38,711 bases of DNA from an uncultured Spirochaetales bacterium. Its GTDB lineage: Bacteria; Spirochaetota; Spirochaetia; Sphaerochaetales; Sphaerochaetaceae. Within the stretch, counting starts at the first letter, position 1. Every line of letters starts with the position of its first letter. This document shows, one piece after another, positions 24,768 through 34,400 of this stretch. The stretch spans positions 1-38,711 of the forward strand of contig CASEGX010000060.1 in the NCBI GenBank assembly GCA_949287505.1. The letters are read 5' to 3'. Under the pieces are notes generated by a model. The model made no database searches, was not told where the DNA came from, and saw only the letters and a program-made list of their open reading frames with translations. The translations under genes were made by a program, and so were the position numbers.

Positions 24768-26795
24768 TCAGTTCTTCTCAGAGTAGTGCGAGAATTCCAT
24801 GCTGAATGATCCTCTTCCTTGTGTTGAGGATCTGAGAACAGTTGTGTATCCGAACATCTTATCAAGCGGAGCCTCTGCAATGACGGTGTCAGCACCGGGA
24901 CGTGATTCCATTGAGAGGACAATACCTCCACGCTGGGTGATTGAGGAGATGACATCACCAATATACTCAGAAGGGGCTGATACCTGTATCTTCATTATTG
25001 GCTGCATCAGCACCGGTCCTGCCTCGGAAGCAATCCTGTCAAAAGCCATGGCCGCACAGGATGTGAATGCAAACGGGGTCGATGTGTTCTCATCATAGTC
25101 GATTGCCGTAACATCGGCTTCGATGTCCGTACATTCGTACCCGAATCTGATACCACCGGAGAATGCACCATTGATTCCATTCCTGATTGCCTCAATGATT
25201 TCTTCAGGTATATCACGTGTTGATGCCGTAATCTTGAGCACATTTCCGCTCTTCGGTGGAAGCGGCTTGACCGTGAGTGATATCCCTGCAGTGTTTTCCT
25301 TGTTTGCGATTGTCCTTGAAAACTTCTCCACGCCGGAGGCTTCTTCCTTGATGCACTCCCTGTAAGAGACCTGCGGATTTCCAACACGGCAGTTTACTTT
25401 CATTTCATCCTTGATGCGTGTTACAAGTACATCGAGGTGCAGTTCTCCCATTCCGGAAATGATCAGCTGACCCGTTTCCGCATCTTCCTTGTATGTGAAT
25501 GTCGGATCTTCCATGGCAAGTGTCTGCAGCGCCTTTGCAAGTTTTTCCTGTTCAGCTGTTGAGCTTGGTTCGATTGCTACAGATATCACGGGATTGGGGA
25601 ATGACATCTTCTCAAGCAGGTAAGGATGGTTTTCCGCTCCGATTGTATCTCCAGTCTGTGCCAGGCGGAATCCGATTATAACACCGATGTCACCAGCCTT
25701 GAGTTCTGATAGCTCCTCTGGGCGGTCGGCATGCATCCTCAGAAGCCTGTTGATACGCTCTTTCTTTCCCTTTGTGATGTTGTAAACGGAAACACCTTTC
25801 TTGAGAGTGCCTGAATAGACTCTCACAAAGCACATCGGGCCTGCTTGCGGATCCACCTGAATCTTGAAGATAAGAGCTTCAAGCGGTCCTGCGGTATTAT
25901 GCGGAAGCGCTTCAGTCTTTCCGTTCTTGGCATTGATTATCTCCACAGGCTCTGTCTCCGATGGAGAGGGAAGGAAATCAACAACACCATCAAGGAGTGT
26001 CTGTACTCCTATATTCTTAAGAGATGAACCGACAAATACGGGAAGGAGGTCACGCTTCAGCGTGCATTCCCTGAGCGTTGCTTTTATCATCTCAGAGGGA
26101 ATGTCCTGTCCGTCAAAGTACAGTTCTGTGATCTCATCTGAAAATGATGCAACACTGTCGATGAGCTTTTCTCTCCATTCATCAGCTCTTTGCTGCTCTG
26201 ACTCAGGGATTGCGCTTCTTTCTATCGTCTTTCCCTCGTCCGCTGCGGAGAACTGGAGATACTCCATATTGATAAGGTCGATGATGCCTGAGAATGCATT
26301 CTCGCTTCCTACAGGGATGAATACCGGTACAGGATTCGCGCCGAGTTTTTTCTTCATATCCTCCAGTACGCGGAAGAAATCGGCACCGAGCCTGTCCATT
26401 TTATTTACGAATGCGATTCTCGGGATCCGGTATCTGTCTGCCTGTCTCCATACAGTCTCTGTCTGTGGTTCTACGCCGCCGACAGCACAGAATACACCGA
26501 CAGCTCCGTCAAGGACTCTCAGTGATCTCTCGACTTCTGCAGTGAAATCCACATGGCCCGGAGTATCGATGATGTTTATCTGATGGTCTCTCCAGTAACA
26601 GGTGGTAGCGGCAGATGTGATTGTAATGCCTCTGTCCTGTTCCTGCTTCATCCAGTCCATTGTGGCCTCACCGTTATCGACCTCGCCGATACGGTGATTC
26701 TCACCAGTATAGTAAAGAATTCTTTCCGTTGTAGTGGTCTTGCCGGCATCGATATGAGCCATGATGCCTATGTTTCGTATGCTCTTCTCGTCCAT
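24768..26795 (-). CDS. fusA: Elongation factor G (spirochaetal EF-G2-like)
   Basis: A 675-residue EF-G with intact motifs: G1 AHIDAGKT (13-20), switch [16 protein letters not shown]3 DTPGHVDF (77-84, catalytic H81), G4 NKMD (131-134), and domain IV SYRECI. The opening [20 protein letters not shown] and [25 protein letters not shown] look like the second EF-G of spirochaetes (the recycling factor of Borrelia) more than the translocation-specific first one; this subclass call is from memory and moderate. There is no Shine-Dalgarno; GATTAT ends seven bases before the ATG. Codon use is that of a housekeeping gene. If it is EF-G2, the translocase EF-G1 is elsewhere in the genome. Confidence 0.92.
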   Translation of the reverse strand: MDEKSIRNIGIMAHIDAGKTTTTERILYYTGENHRIGEVDNGEATMDWMKQEQDRGITITSAATTCYWRDHQINIIDTPGHVDFTAEVERSLRVLDGAVGVFCAVGGVEPQTETVWRQADRYRIPRIAFVNKMDRLGADFFRVLEDMKKKLGANPVPVFIPVGSENAFSGIIDLINMEYLQFSAADEGKTIERSAIPESEQQRADEWREKLIDSVASFSDEITELYFDGQDIPSEMIKATLRECTLKRDLLPVFVGSSLKNIGVQTLLDGVVDFLPSPSETEPVEIINAKNGKTEALPHNTAGPLEALIFKIQVDPQAGPMCFVRVYSGTLKKGVSVYNITKGKKERINRLLRMHADRPEELSELKAGDIGVIIGFRLAQTGDTIGAENHPYLLEKMSFPNPVISVAIEPSSTAEQEKLAKALQTLAMEDPTFTYKEDAETGQLIISGMGELHLDVLVTRIKDEMKVNCRVGNPQVSYRECIKEEASGVEKFSRTIANKENTAGISLTVKPLPPKSGNVLKITASTRDIPEEIIEAIRNGINGAFSGGIRFGYECTDIEADVTAIDYDENTSTPFAFTSCAAMAFDRIASEAGPVLMQPIMKIQVSAPSEYIGDVISSITQRGGIVLSMESRPGADTVIAEAPLDKMFGYTTVLRSSTQGRGSFSMEFSHYSEKN

Positions 26796-26863
26796 AGCGA
26801 GGATAATCTATCACAAAACAGAGCCTCTATAAAACTATCTCGGTATGAGCTATTATCCAGAAT

Positions 26864-27559
26864 ATGGATAATCTTGCTGTATCTGAATATCTTGCAGGAA
26901 TTGATAGGATCAGTTTTGCAGATATAATCGATGCTCTCAGAAGAAGGGAAGGGGAGAATCTTTTCTTCTCAGAAGACTCTGGAATCGTTTTCCGACATAA
27001 GTCGGGCTTACATTATGTCGCTGCGTTCGGAGATAGCCCTGAAGTGTTTTCATATATGCCAGAAGATGCATTTATCTGTGCCCATGGAGAGAAGGCATAC
27101 AACTATGCTGTATCAAACCTTGGATACAAGGCGGTTGAGCCAACTTATCTCTTTGTGTATACAGGAGATGCTTTTCCGCTTGAGGATGCTTCAATCAAGA
27201 CTCTCGATTCATCATTCGTACCTTTTGTTATGGAGCATTACGATGTCTCCTCAGAGGAGGATGTGGCACTTGCTGCAGCAGCAGGACACCTGTTTGGAGC
27301 ATTCTCTCCCTCTGGAGAGCTCATGGCTTTCACAGGGTTTCACAGCGAGGGATCGATGGGGATGCTGACAGTCTTTCCGGAATACAGAAGGATGGGACTT
27401 GGAAGCAAGATGGAGAAGATGCTGATAAACACTGCATTGAGGGAAGGCCGGACGGCATTCTGCAATGTTTTCATCTCAAACGAGGCAAGCATCAGGCTCC
27501 AGGGCAAGCTTGGACTTGAAAGAGCTGCTCTTCTTTCCTGGTGGACATGGAAGGAATAA
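26864..27559 (+). CDS. GNAT family acetyltransferase
   Basis: A 231-residue protein with a C-terminal GCN5-related acetyltransferase fold. The acetyl-CoA motif is GMLTVFPEYRRMGLGSKME (about 163-181), the loop R-x-x-G-L-G being the pyrophosphate-binding part. A following helix and NVFISNEASIRLQGKLGLER match motif B. Residues 1-110 are a second, degenerate domain, typical of the FR47-like or two-domain type. The acceptor is unknown. There is no Shine-Dalgarno, and TATTAT lies seven bases before the ATG (26851-26856). It ends against the CLC gene with no gap and is divergent from fusA. Confidence 0.85.
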   Translation: MDNLAVSEYLAGIDRISFADIIDALRRREGENLFFSEDSGIVFRHKSGLHYVAAFGDSPEVFSYMPEDAFICAHGEKAYNYAVSNLGYKAVEPTYLFVYTGDAFPLEDASIKTLDSSFVPFVMEHYDVSSEEDVALAAAAGHLFGAFSPSGELMAFTGFHSEGSMGMLTVFPEYRRMGLGSKMEKMLINTALREGRTAFCNVFISNEASIRLQGKLGLERAALLSWWTWKE

Positions 27560-28840
27560 TCAGCGTGTTGTACGTTTCCTGAATGCGATTCTCTGATGCT
27601 TGTAGATTCCGTTGTTGCCAGAGGTGAGGAAGGCAATTGATACAGTCATGAAAAGCAGCAGCGGCTCGCTGTAGCTGAAGAGCTCAAGTGCAAGTGCGAA
27701 ACATACAAGCGGCAGGTTCGTTCCTCCTGTCAGCATTCCAATGGCTCCAAGAACTGCAAATGGTGCAGTCTCGAGGCCAAGAAGGGAAGAGAAGGCATAG
27801 CCGAATGTTCCTCCTGTCACGAGAAGCGGGACAACTTCTCCTCCGACGAATCCTGCTGCGATGGATAGGAATACCATAAGTGCCTTGATTATGAATGCGT
27901 ATAAAGGCACCCCTCTTCCATCGATTGCCCTGTAAAGAAGATCCAGTGACAGCCCATTATAGTCAAAGGATCCCGTCAGCATGTAGACAAGGATGGAAAG
28001 GGCTGTGACAAGAAGAGCCGGGATCAGCGCGCTGAGGACCTTGCTTCCGAATCTTTCCTCCACACTCTTGCGGAATCTTTCGAGAAGGAACAGAAAGAGA
28101 CGTGAAAGAAGACCGATTATGGCTGCGAAGATGATTACGGTGAACAGGTTTTCCAGCGTTGCCGGCAGTTCCGTGAAATCAGGAATCTCCATCTTGTGGA
28201 TTTTCATTTTCCAGGCAACGTAGACTGCTGCATAGGATGATACAAGGCATGGATAGAGAGCATCGAGACGGAGCATGTCGGGGGTCGCGAACATCAGACC
28301 GAAAAGCACACCAGAGATAGGAGACCCGAAAAGAGACCCAAAAGCTGCCGCAGAGCCTGTCATCAGATAGTAGTCCTCTCTTCCCAGATGCCCTTTCCAG
28401 GCAAGCTTTCTTTCAAGCTTTGTAAAAAGCTCTCCGATTGCAAGGCCGATCTGTACCCCGACGCCTTCCTTTCCGACGGAGGCTCCTGTTATGTGGGAAA
28501 TGGCTGCCGCGATGTATGCAACAGGCCCCATCCAGGGCGAAATCCTTCCAGGCCTCAGCTTTCCCTCGTTTGCATCATCTTCAAGATCGTGAATCGTATC
28601 GATAGCGGAGACCGTGGTTTTCCTGAATGAATCTCCGAGCTTCTGATAGATTTTCAGCGTGATGATCGCACCGAAGGGAATGAGCAGTATGAGAAAGGGA
28701 TAATGCAGGTTGATTGCACCTGCGAAAGAGACAGTATTTGCAAAGAAGGTTATGAAGAAACCTACAGTAAGACCTACAGCAAGGCTCCTTACCGTATTGA
28801 ATGCTATCCTGAGTGCTTTCTCGCTTCTTTTCTCTTTCAT
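27560..28840 (-). CDS. CLC-type transporter, probably fluoride/proton antiporter subgroup
   Basis: A 426-residue CLC protein with ten or more membrane segments. The gating glutamate is in ASVGKEGVGVQIG (canonical GREGP), the helix N region reads GGEVVPLLVTGG, and another marker is GSPISGVLFGLM. The motif pairing DTIHDLE ... PWMGPVAYIAAA ... GASVGKEG and GGEVVPLL is that of CLC-F, the fluoride-exporting branch, in which GGEVTPLF replaces the GxFxP of chloride channels and the usual GSGIP is absent. So fluoride export driven by protons is the best guess; chloride transport is an alternative. It starts in an ATGA overlap with the aldehyde dehydrogenase stop. Confidence 0.75.
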   Translation of the reverse strand: MKEKRSEKALRIAFNTVRSLAVGLTVGFFITFFANTVSFAGAINLHYPFLILLIPFGAIITLKIYQKLGDSFRKTTVSAIDTIHDLEDDANEGKLRPGRISPWMGPVAYIAAAISHITGASVGKEGVGVQIGLAIGELFTKLERKLAWKGHLGREDYYLMTGSAAAFGSLFGSPISGVLFGLMFATPDMLRLDALYPCLVSSYAAVYVAWKMKIHKMEIPDFTELPATLENLFTVIIFAAIIGLLSRLFLFLLERFRKSVEERFGSKVLSALIPALLVTALSILVYMLTGSFDYNGLSLDLLYRAIDGRGVPLYAFIIKALMVFLSIAAGFVGGEVVPLLVTGGTFGYAFSSLLGLETAPFAVLGAIGMLTGGTNLPLVCFALALELFSYSEPLLLFMTVSIAFLTSGNNGIYKHQRIAFRKRTTR

Positions 28841-30207
28841 CTCATCAGCATTTTCAGCAGCTTGAGTTTCCCCTTGAACGGAGCGTATCTTACTTTCAGA
28901 TCAAGCCACAGGGCTTTGTCCATGATTGCCTTGTCATGGGTGAATGCCTCGAAACTGCGTTTCCCATGATAGCATCCCATGCCGGAATTGCCTATTCCTC
29001 CGAAGGGTAGTCCCGGAGCAGTGAGATGGACAACTGTATCATTGACACACCCACCTCCGAAGGACAGGGATGAAAGAGCTTTGTTTATATCACTGCGGCT
29101 CTTGCTGAAGATGTAGAATGCAAGCGGTTTTTCCCTTTTCCTGATGAATGAGATTGCGTCATCGAGGCTTTCATATTCAAGCACAGGAAGCACTGGTCCG
29201 AAGATCTCTTCGTTCATCACAGGATCGGTTTCCTTCACAGGAAAGAGTATTGTAGGAGCGATTCTGAGGCTGCTTTCGTCTGCCTTGCCGCCCATTGCCA
29301 CGGTTGAACCGGCAATGAGGCCTTTCACTCTCTCAAAATGCTTCTCGTTTATGATTTTCGGGAAATCAGGAGAGGAGAGTGGATCTGAAGAGAACATGGT
29401 CTCTATCTCCTTCTTCAAGGCTTCTATGAGTTTTTCCGCATATCCCTTTTTGACAAGGACGTAATCGGGGGCGACACATGTCTGTCCTGCATTCAGGAAT
29501 TTGCCCCATGCAAGGCGTCTTGCCGTAAGGGCCATGTCTACCGTCCCGTCTATGATTACAGGGCTCTTCCCACCCAGTTCCAGAATGCATGGTGTAAGGT
29601 TCTCTCCTGCCGCTCTGTGCACGATGCGGCCAACATTCGGAGAACCTGTGAAGAAGATCAGGTCCCATCTGAGAGCAAGAAGCTCGGTGTTTGTCTCATG
29701 TCCACCCTCAAAGAGGGCTATGTACTCAGCGGGGAAGGTCTCTTCAATCAGACGCTTCATCACTCTCGATACATTCTGACTGTAGCGCGAAGGCTTTATG
29801 ATTGCGGTGTTTCCACCGGCAATGGCACCGGCGAGTGGAACAACAGTAAGCTGAAGCGGATAGTTCCAGGGGCTCATGATCAGAGTATTTCCCAGCGGTT
29901 CATGTATGATGTACGACGAGGCCTTGAACTGTGTGATAGGGGTCTTTGTCCTTGTCGGCTTCATGAGCTTCCTGAGATGCTTTGTCAGATAGTTTATCTC
30001 CTCATAGACTATGCCGAGCTCCGTGGCATAACCTTCGAAACTGCTTTTCCCAAGGTCCTTGGACAAGGCTTCCAGAATTTCATCCTCATTCTTTTTCAGG
30101 CAATCCCTGAGTGCCTTGAGTGCGTTGATGCGGAAGTCATATGAAAGTGTCTTTCCGCTCATGAAGAAATCCTTCTGTTTCTGCAATGTGTCACTGTAAA
30201 TACTCAT
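28837..30207 (-). CDS. Aldehyde dehydrogenase, class 3-like
   Basis: A 456-residue NAD(P)-dependent aldehyde dehydrogenase. The nucleotide loop is FFTGSPNVGRIVHRAA, the general base lies in LELGGKSPVII, and the catalytic cysteine is in NAGQTCVAPDYVL, the form usual in class 3. The substrate-side MSPWNYPLQL is present, and the C-terminus DLKVRYAPFKGK matches the membrane-associated class 3 branch. It oxidises long-chain or aromatic aldehydes; the substrate cannot be read. No Shine-Dalgarno; promoter TTCACA, 17 bp, TATTAT, then seven bases to the ATG. It is first of two genes with the CLC transporter and divergent from the efflux operon. Confidence 0.92.
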   Translation of the reverse strand: MSIYSDTLQKQKDFFMSGKTLSYDFRINALKALRDCLKKNEDEILEALSKDLGKSSFEGYATELGIVYEEINYLTKHLRKLMKPTRTKTPITQFKASSYIIHEPLGNTLIMSPWNYPLQLTVVPLAGAIAGGNTAIIKPSRYSQNVSRVMKRLIEETFPAEYIALFEGGHETNTELLALRWDLIFFTGSPNVGRIVHRAAGENLTPCILELGGKSPVIIDGTVDMALTARRLAWGKFLNAGQTCVAPDYVLVKKGYAEKLIEALKKEIETMFSSDPLSSPDFPKIINEKHFERVKGLIAGSTVAMGGKADESSLRIAPTILFPVKETDPVMNEEIFGPVLPVLEYESLDDAISFIRKREKPLAFYIFSKSRSDINKALSSLSFGGGCVNDTVVHLTAPGLPFGGIGNSGMGCYHGKRSFEAFTHDKAIMDKALWLDLKVRYAPFKGKLKLLKMLMR

Positions 30208-30214
30208 GCCGCCG

Positions 30215-30243
30215 ATAATAGCACATTGGACTATCTCTGTGAA
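30215..30243 (-). promoter_or_regulatory. Promoter of the aldehyde dehydrogenase-CLC operon
   Basis: Minus-strand TTCACA (30238-30243), 17 bp, TATTAT (30215-30220), then seven bases to the ATG at 30207; it would give a leaderless mRNA. Confidence 0.65.
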
Positions 30244-30261
30244 TTACAGAAAAGCAGAAAG

Positions 30262-30359
30262 TGTCAGAAAAGATTATTCCAACAAGAATACTACACCGTG
30301 TCGGATTCCGACACATTTATCTGAACCTGTTGTTAATTTAGGGATAATAAGATCTGACA
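30262..30359. promoter_or_regulatory. Operator region with four TGTCRGA half-sites
   Basis: The perfect palindrome GTGTCGGATTCCGACAC (30298-30314) has a one-base centre, so it is a protein site rather than a hairpin. TGTCAGA at 30262-30268 and its complement TCTGACA at 30353-30359 flank it as single half-sites. It lies between the divergent ALDH and efflux operons. TetR-family sites often look like this; the regulator is not in the window. Confidence 0.6.
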
Positions 30360-30379
30360 ATTTCTATAGGAAATGAATT

Positions 30380-31438
30380 ATGGATAGGAAGAAACGCAAC
30401 TCAATAATCAGGTATATCGTACTAATTCTCGTCTTCTTAGCAGTCGCTGCCGCGATGTTCATCTATTTCTCATCGGAAAGGGAAATAGAATACATTGCCC
30501 CGGTTTCTCCTGTTGTGGTTGAGAAGCCGGAGAGGAGAGTGATAAGCGAGGGAATAAGCGTCACAGGATATATTGAAGCTGAGTCGATGATACCTGTCGT
30601 ACCATTTGTAAGCGGTACGGTTGAGGCGTATCCGATAGCAGCAGGGGATGAAGTGGAGAAGGGCAGTGTAGTGGCTGTCATAGATAAGACCCCATATGAA
30701 CTGCAGCAGCGTCAGGCCGCGGCTCAGGTAGAGGGGCTGGAGGCCGCATTCAAGAGAGTTGAGGCGCTCAAGGCCTCCGGTGGTGCCACTCAGCAGGATT
30801 ATGATACGCTATCAGCACAGCTGGATGCTGCGAAAGCGCAGCTGGAGCTTGCAGAGCTTCAGCTTTCCTATGCTACAGTCACTTCTCCTGTTTCCGGAAC
30901 CGTGATTCAGGCTCCTTCGGCAGTGGGATCTGTTGCATCTTCAGAGATGCCTCTTGCCGTGATTGCAGATCTTGACAATCTCATTGTGAACCTGAAGCTT
31001 GGTGAGAAGTATTACCATACCATTTCCGAAAATCCTGCAGCTCTCAAGGTCGTGATCTCCTCTCCTGACGGACTCTCTTCAGATGCATCGGTTGTATCAA
31101 TCGCACCTTTTGTCGATCCCACATCGAAGACATTCACGATGCGTGTCCGTCTCTCATCGCCAGAGGGATTCATTCCAGGCATGTTTATACGTGCAGAGGT
31201 CAGATGGAGTGATGAGGAGTATCTGACACTGCCTCTTGCTGCAAGGAAGCTGGATGGTTCTGTATATGCGCTTTCCGAGGACGGGACAAAGGCAGAGTAC
31301 ATACAGATTGAGACCCTTGCAGAAGATACGGAATACTTTGCAATCGATGATCAGTATGAGGACCGCTATTTCATAGTGCGCGGGCAGAATAATATTCTTC
31401 CTGGAGAGAGTGTAAAGGTCATTGAGGAGGAGAGATGA
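30380..31438 (+). CDS. RND efflux periplasmic adaptor subunit
   Basis: A 352-residue HlyD/AcrA-type membrane fusion protein. Residues 8-28 (YIVLILVFLAVAAAMFIYF) anchor it in the inner membrane, and there is no lipobox. The lipoyl half-motifs are at about 75-105 (VSGTVEAYPIAAGDEVEKGS and VVAVIDKTPYELQQRQA) and 165-180 (ATVTSPVSGTVIQAPS). A helical hairpin (about 110-160) and the beta-barrel (VDPTSKTFTMRV, IPGMFIRAEV) follow. It links the pump to the outer-membrane channel. An AGGA site lies eight bases before the ATG. The stop overlaps the pump start as ATGA. The pair and the next gene make an efflux operon like BesABC of Borrelia. Confidence 0.93.
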   Translation: MDRKKRNSIIRYIVLILVFLAVAAAMFIYFSSEREIEYIAPVSPVVVEKPERRVISEGISVTGYIEAESMIPVVPFVSGTVEAYPIAAGDEVEKGSVVAVIDKTPYELQQRQAAAQVEGLEAAFKRVEALKASGGATQQDYDTLSAQLDAAKAQLELAELQLSYATVTSPVSGTVIQAPSAVGSVASSEMPLAVIADLDNLIVNLKLGEKYYHTISENPAALKVVISSPDGLSSDASVVSIAPFVDPTSKTFTMRVRLSSPEGFIPGMFIRAEVRWSDEEYLTLPLAARKLDGSVYALSEDGTKAEYIQIETLAEDTEYFAIDDQYEDRYFIVRGQNNILPGESVKVIEEER

Positions 31439-34400
31439 AGATAGCAACGCTTTCCGTCAGGCATTCAGTGATCCTCTCGATGATACTGATTGCGCTTGCG
31501 GTATTCGGAATATTCTCAATCACGACAACGAATCTGGAATTCATTCCAGACATCAACATGCCTCAGATATTCGTCGTCGCTGTCTATCCTGGTGCCTCTG
31601 CTGAGGATGTGGAGAATGATGTGGTGGATGTTCTGGAGGATGATTTTGTCACGCTTCCGGATTTCAAGAGCATGGACAGCCAGTCCATGAACAGTGCCGC
31701 GATGATTACCATAACATTTCAGGACGGCGTGAATCCTGAGGACCAGCTGAATGAGGTCAGAAACAGGATTTCGCAGCTTATGAGCGAGCTCCCGGATGGT
31801 CTTCAGGGAGAGCCTACGGCGCTTGTCGGCGGGGCGACAATGCTCCCGATAGTCTCATTCTCCGTAGAGTCTTCAGGAGATCTCGCAGCACTGTCAGAGT
31901 ATATCGATGATACGCTGCGCCCACAGCTTACGAGAATCCCAGGGGTATCAACGATATCCGTAAGCGGCTCAATGGAACCCGAAGTCTCCGTCCGTCTCCG
32001 CATGGATGATCTCAATGCGCGCGGAATCTCTCCTCTGACTGTATATCAGATACTCTCTTATTCGAATATATCGATGCCTCTCGACACTGCGACTGCAGAT
32101 GGGAGGAGAATAGATTTAAGATTCGATGGACGCTATGACAGCCTTGAGGAGATAGGCTCACTGCCTGTAGGCGCAACTGATTCTGGAGAGATAATAAGGC
32201 TTTCTGATGTCGCGGATGTGTCGCTTGCATATCCTGAGAGGGACTATTATGTGACGTCGGAAGGAAAGGAAATCATAGTTGTCGAGGTGTCGAAGAGGGC
32301 TGATGGCAATACTGTTCAGATTACCAATGCCGTAAAGGAAATCCTCAGCCAGTCAGAGAAGGAACTCGGTGGTGCCATAGAATATCATATGATCAAGGAT
32401 GACAGCGCACTTGTCCTTTCGTCACTGAAGAATGTCATAGAATCTGGTATTCTCGGTATCCTCATCGCAGTCCTTGTCATTTTCCTCTTCATCAACGATG
32501 CCAAGGCAACCCTTGCCATCGGTCTGTCAATTCCGCTTTCATGTTTCTTCACATTCATTGTCATGAAAGTGGCAGGCATTTCCGTGAACATCCTCTCGAT
32601 ATCCGGAATAGTCGTATCCCTCGGGTCCATTGTCGATGCATCTATTGTCGTTCTGGATCAGATCTACAGGTATTACCAGGATACTGATGAGAATGGACGG
32701 GGCAGATACAGTGTCGTTGAATCGATATACAAAGGAACCGGAGTCGTGGATAAATCCGTCATAGGGTCGAACCTCACGACCGTCGTCGTATTCATTCCTG
32801 TCGTGCTTCTCTCTGGCCTTGTCGGTGATATCCTTCACGATATCTCCCTCACATTCATGTTTGCAATCGGTTCCTCTCTTGTTGTGGCTATGGTTTACAT
32901 GCCATACCTTCTCAAGCACTTTTTGAAAGATGATGGTGTCCGGCTTAAGAAGAAGGACAGCTTTGCCGTGAAGGGACTATGGAAGGTAGAGCGCGGATAC
33001 GGTAAGGCTCTTGGTTTCTGTATGGAGCATACGCCTTTCATCATCCTCATCGCAGTCCTTATCTTCATACTCACCATATACTCACTTACGAGCCTCAACA
33101 TCTCATTTATCCCTTCGACGGATAACAATGATTTCTATATCTCCGTCTCATTCCCTACAGGATACACTGTTGAGAAGACAAGAAGAGAGATGGAGAAAGC
33201 TGAAGCGATACTGCGCGAGAAAGTCCCTGAGACAGAATCCGTTGTCGTGTACTCCGGGCGTTCCGTCGATGCCCTGACTGTATCGAATGCAGAGAATCAG
33301 GGAGGTATGCATGTCGTGCTTGTTCCGGTTGCAGAAAGAGATAGGGATATCCACGATATCATCCGTCAGATGCAGTATGAGCTTGCTGCTTCCATTCCGG
33401 ATGCAGAGATATCTGTCAGGAACGGAGGTTTTGATTATCTCGTAGGCTATATGTCCGGTGGAGGTGGTTATGGCCTGACCCTGATAGGAGAGGATGAGGA
33501 TGTCCTTTACGAATATGCAGAAGGCCTTGAGAGCTTCCTTGCATCGGATCCGGAGGTTCTCTCTGCTTCCATTTCAAGTGCGTATGACTCGACTGCTGCT
33601 GTGATGGATGCAAGTTACGAGTATCTTTCTTCACTGGGACTTACCAGCTATGAAGCTGCCATGACAAGCGCGATTGTATTCAACGGTATGGATACAGGAA
33701 TCTACCTCGATCCCGAAACCGATTCCCGTTACCAGATACATGTCTCATCCGATGCTGCCTCAGCTCCGGTATCTCAGGAGATGCTTGATCGCCTCGTACT
33801 TCATACGCAGGCCGGGTCTGCAGTGTCCATGGATGCAGTCTCCGATCTTGTCATGGAAACAGAGCTTTCATCGATAAGCCACACGGACAGGGCCGTGTCC
33901 TTGACCGTAAGTGCGCTTCTCACAAGTGAGTCAACCACTGGCATAAGCCGCCGTGTGAATGAATATATTGCCTCACATCCTCTTCCGGATGGTGTTTCCA
34001 CGGATGTCGGTGGTATTGATGAGCTGATCGGGGATTCCATGGGACCGCTTCTTCAGGCTCTTGTTATCTCTCTCTTCCTTGTTTATATGGTCATAGTTCT
34101 CATCTATGAGCGTTTTGATCAGCCTCTTCTTATCATGCTCACCGTTCCCTTCTGTGTAATCGGTGTCGTGATATCACTTGCAGTCTTCGGTTCCTCAATG
34201 AGTATGGTGTCTCTTCTTGGTGTCGTCACCCTCGGCGGTATGCTTGTAAACAATGGAATCATCCTTGTTGACTACATAAACCAGCTGGAGGATGAATCCA
34301 GGGAAAAGGAGGCAGAGGCGAGAGGTATTACGGTAAAGGAAGGAGAGAAGATCGTTGGAAAGCTCAGCTATGAGAGTGAGATGTCGATGCTCTTTGAGAA

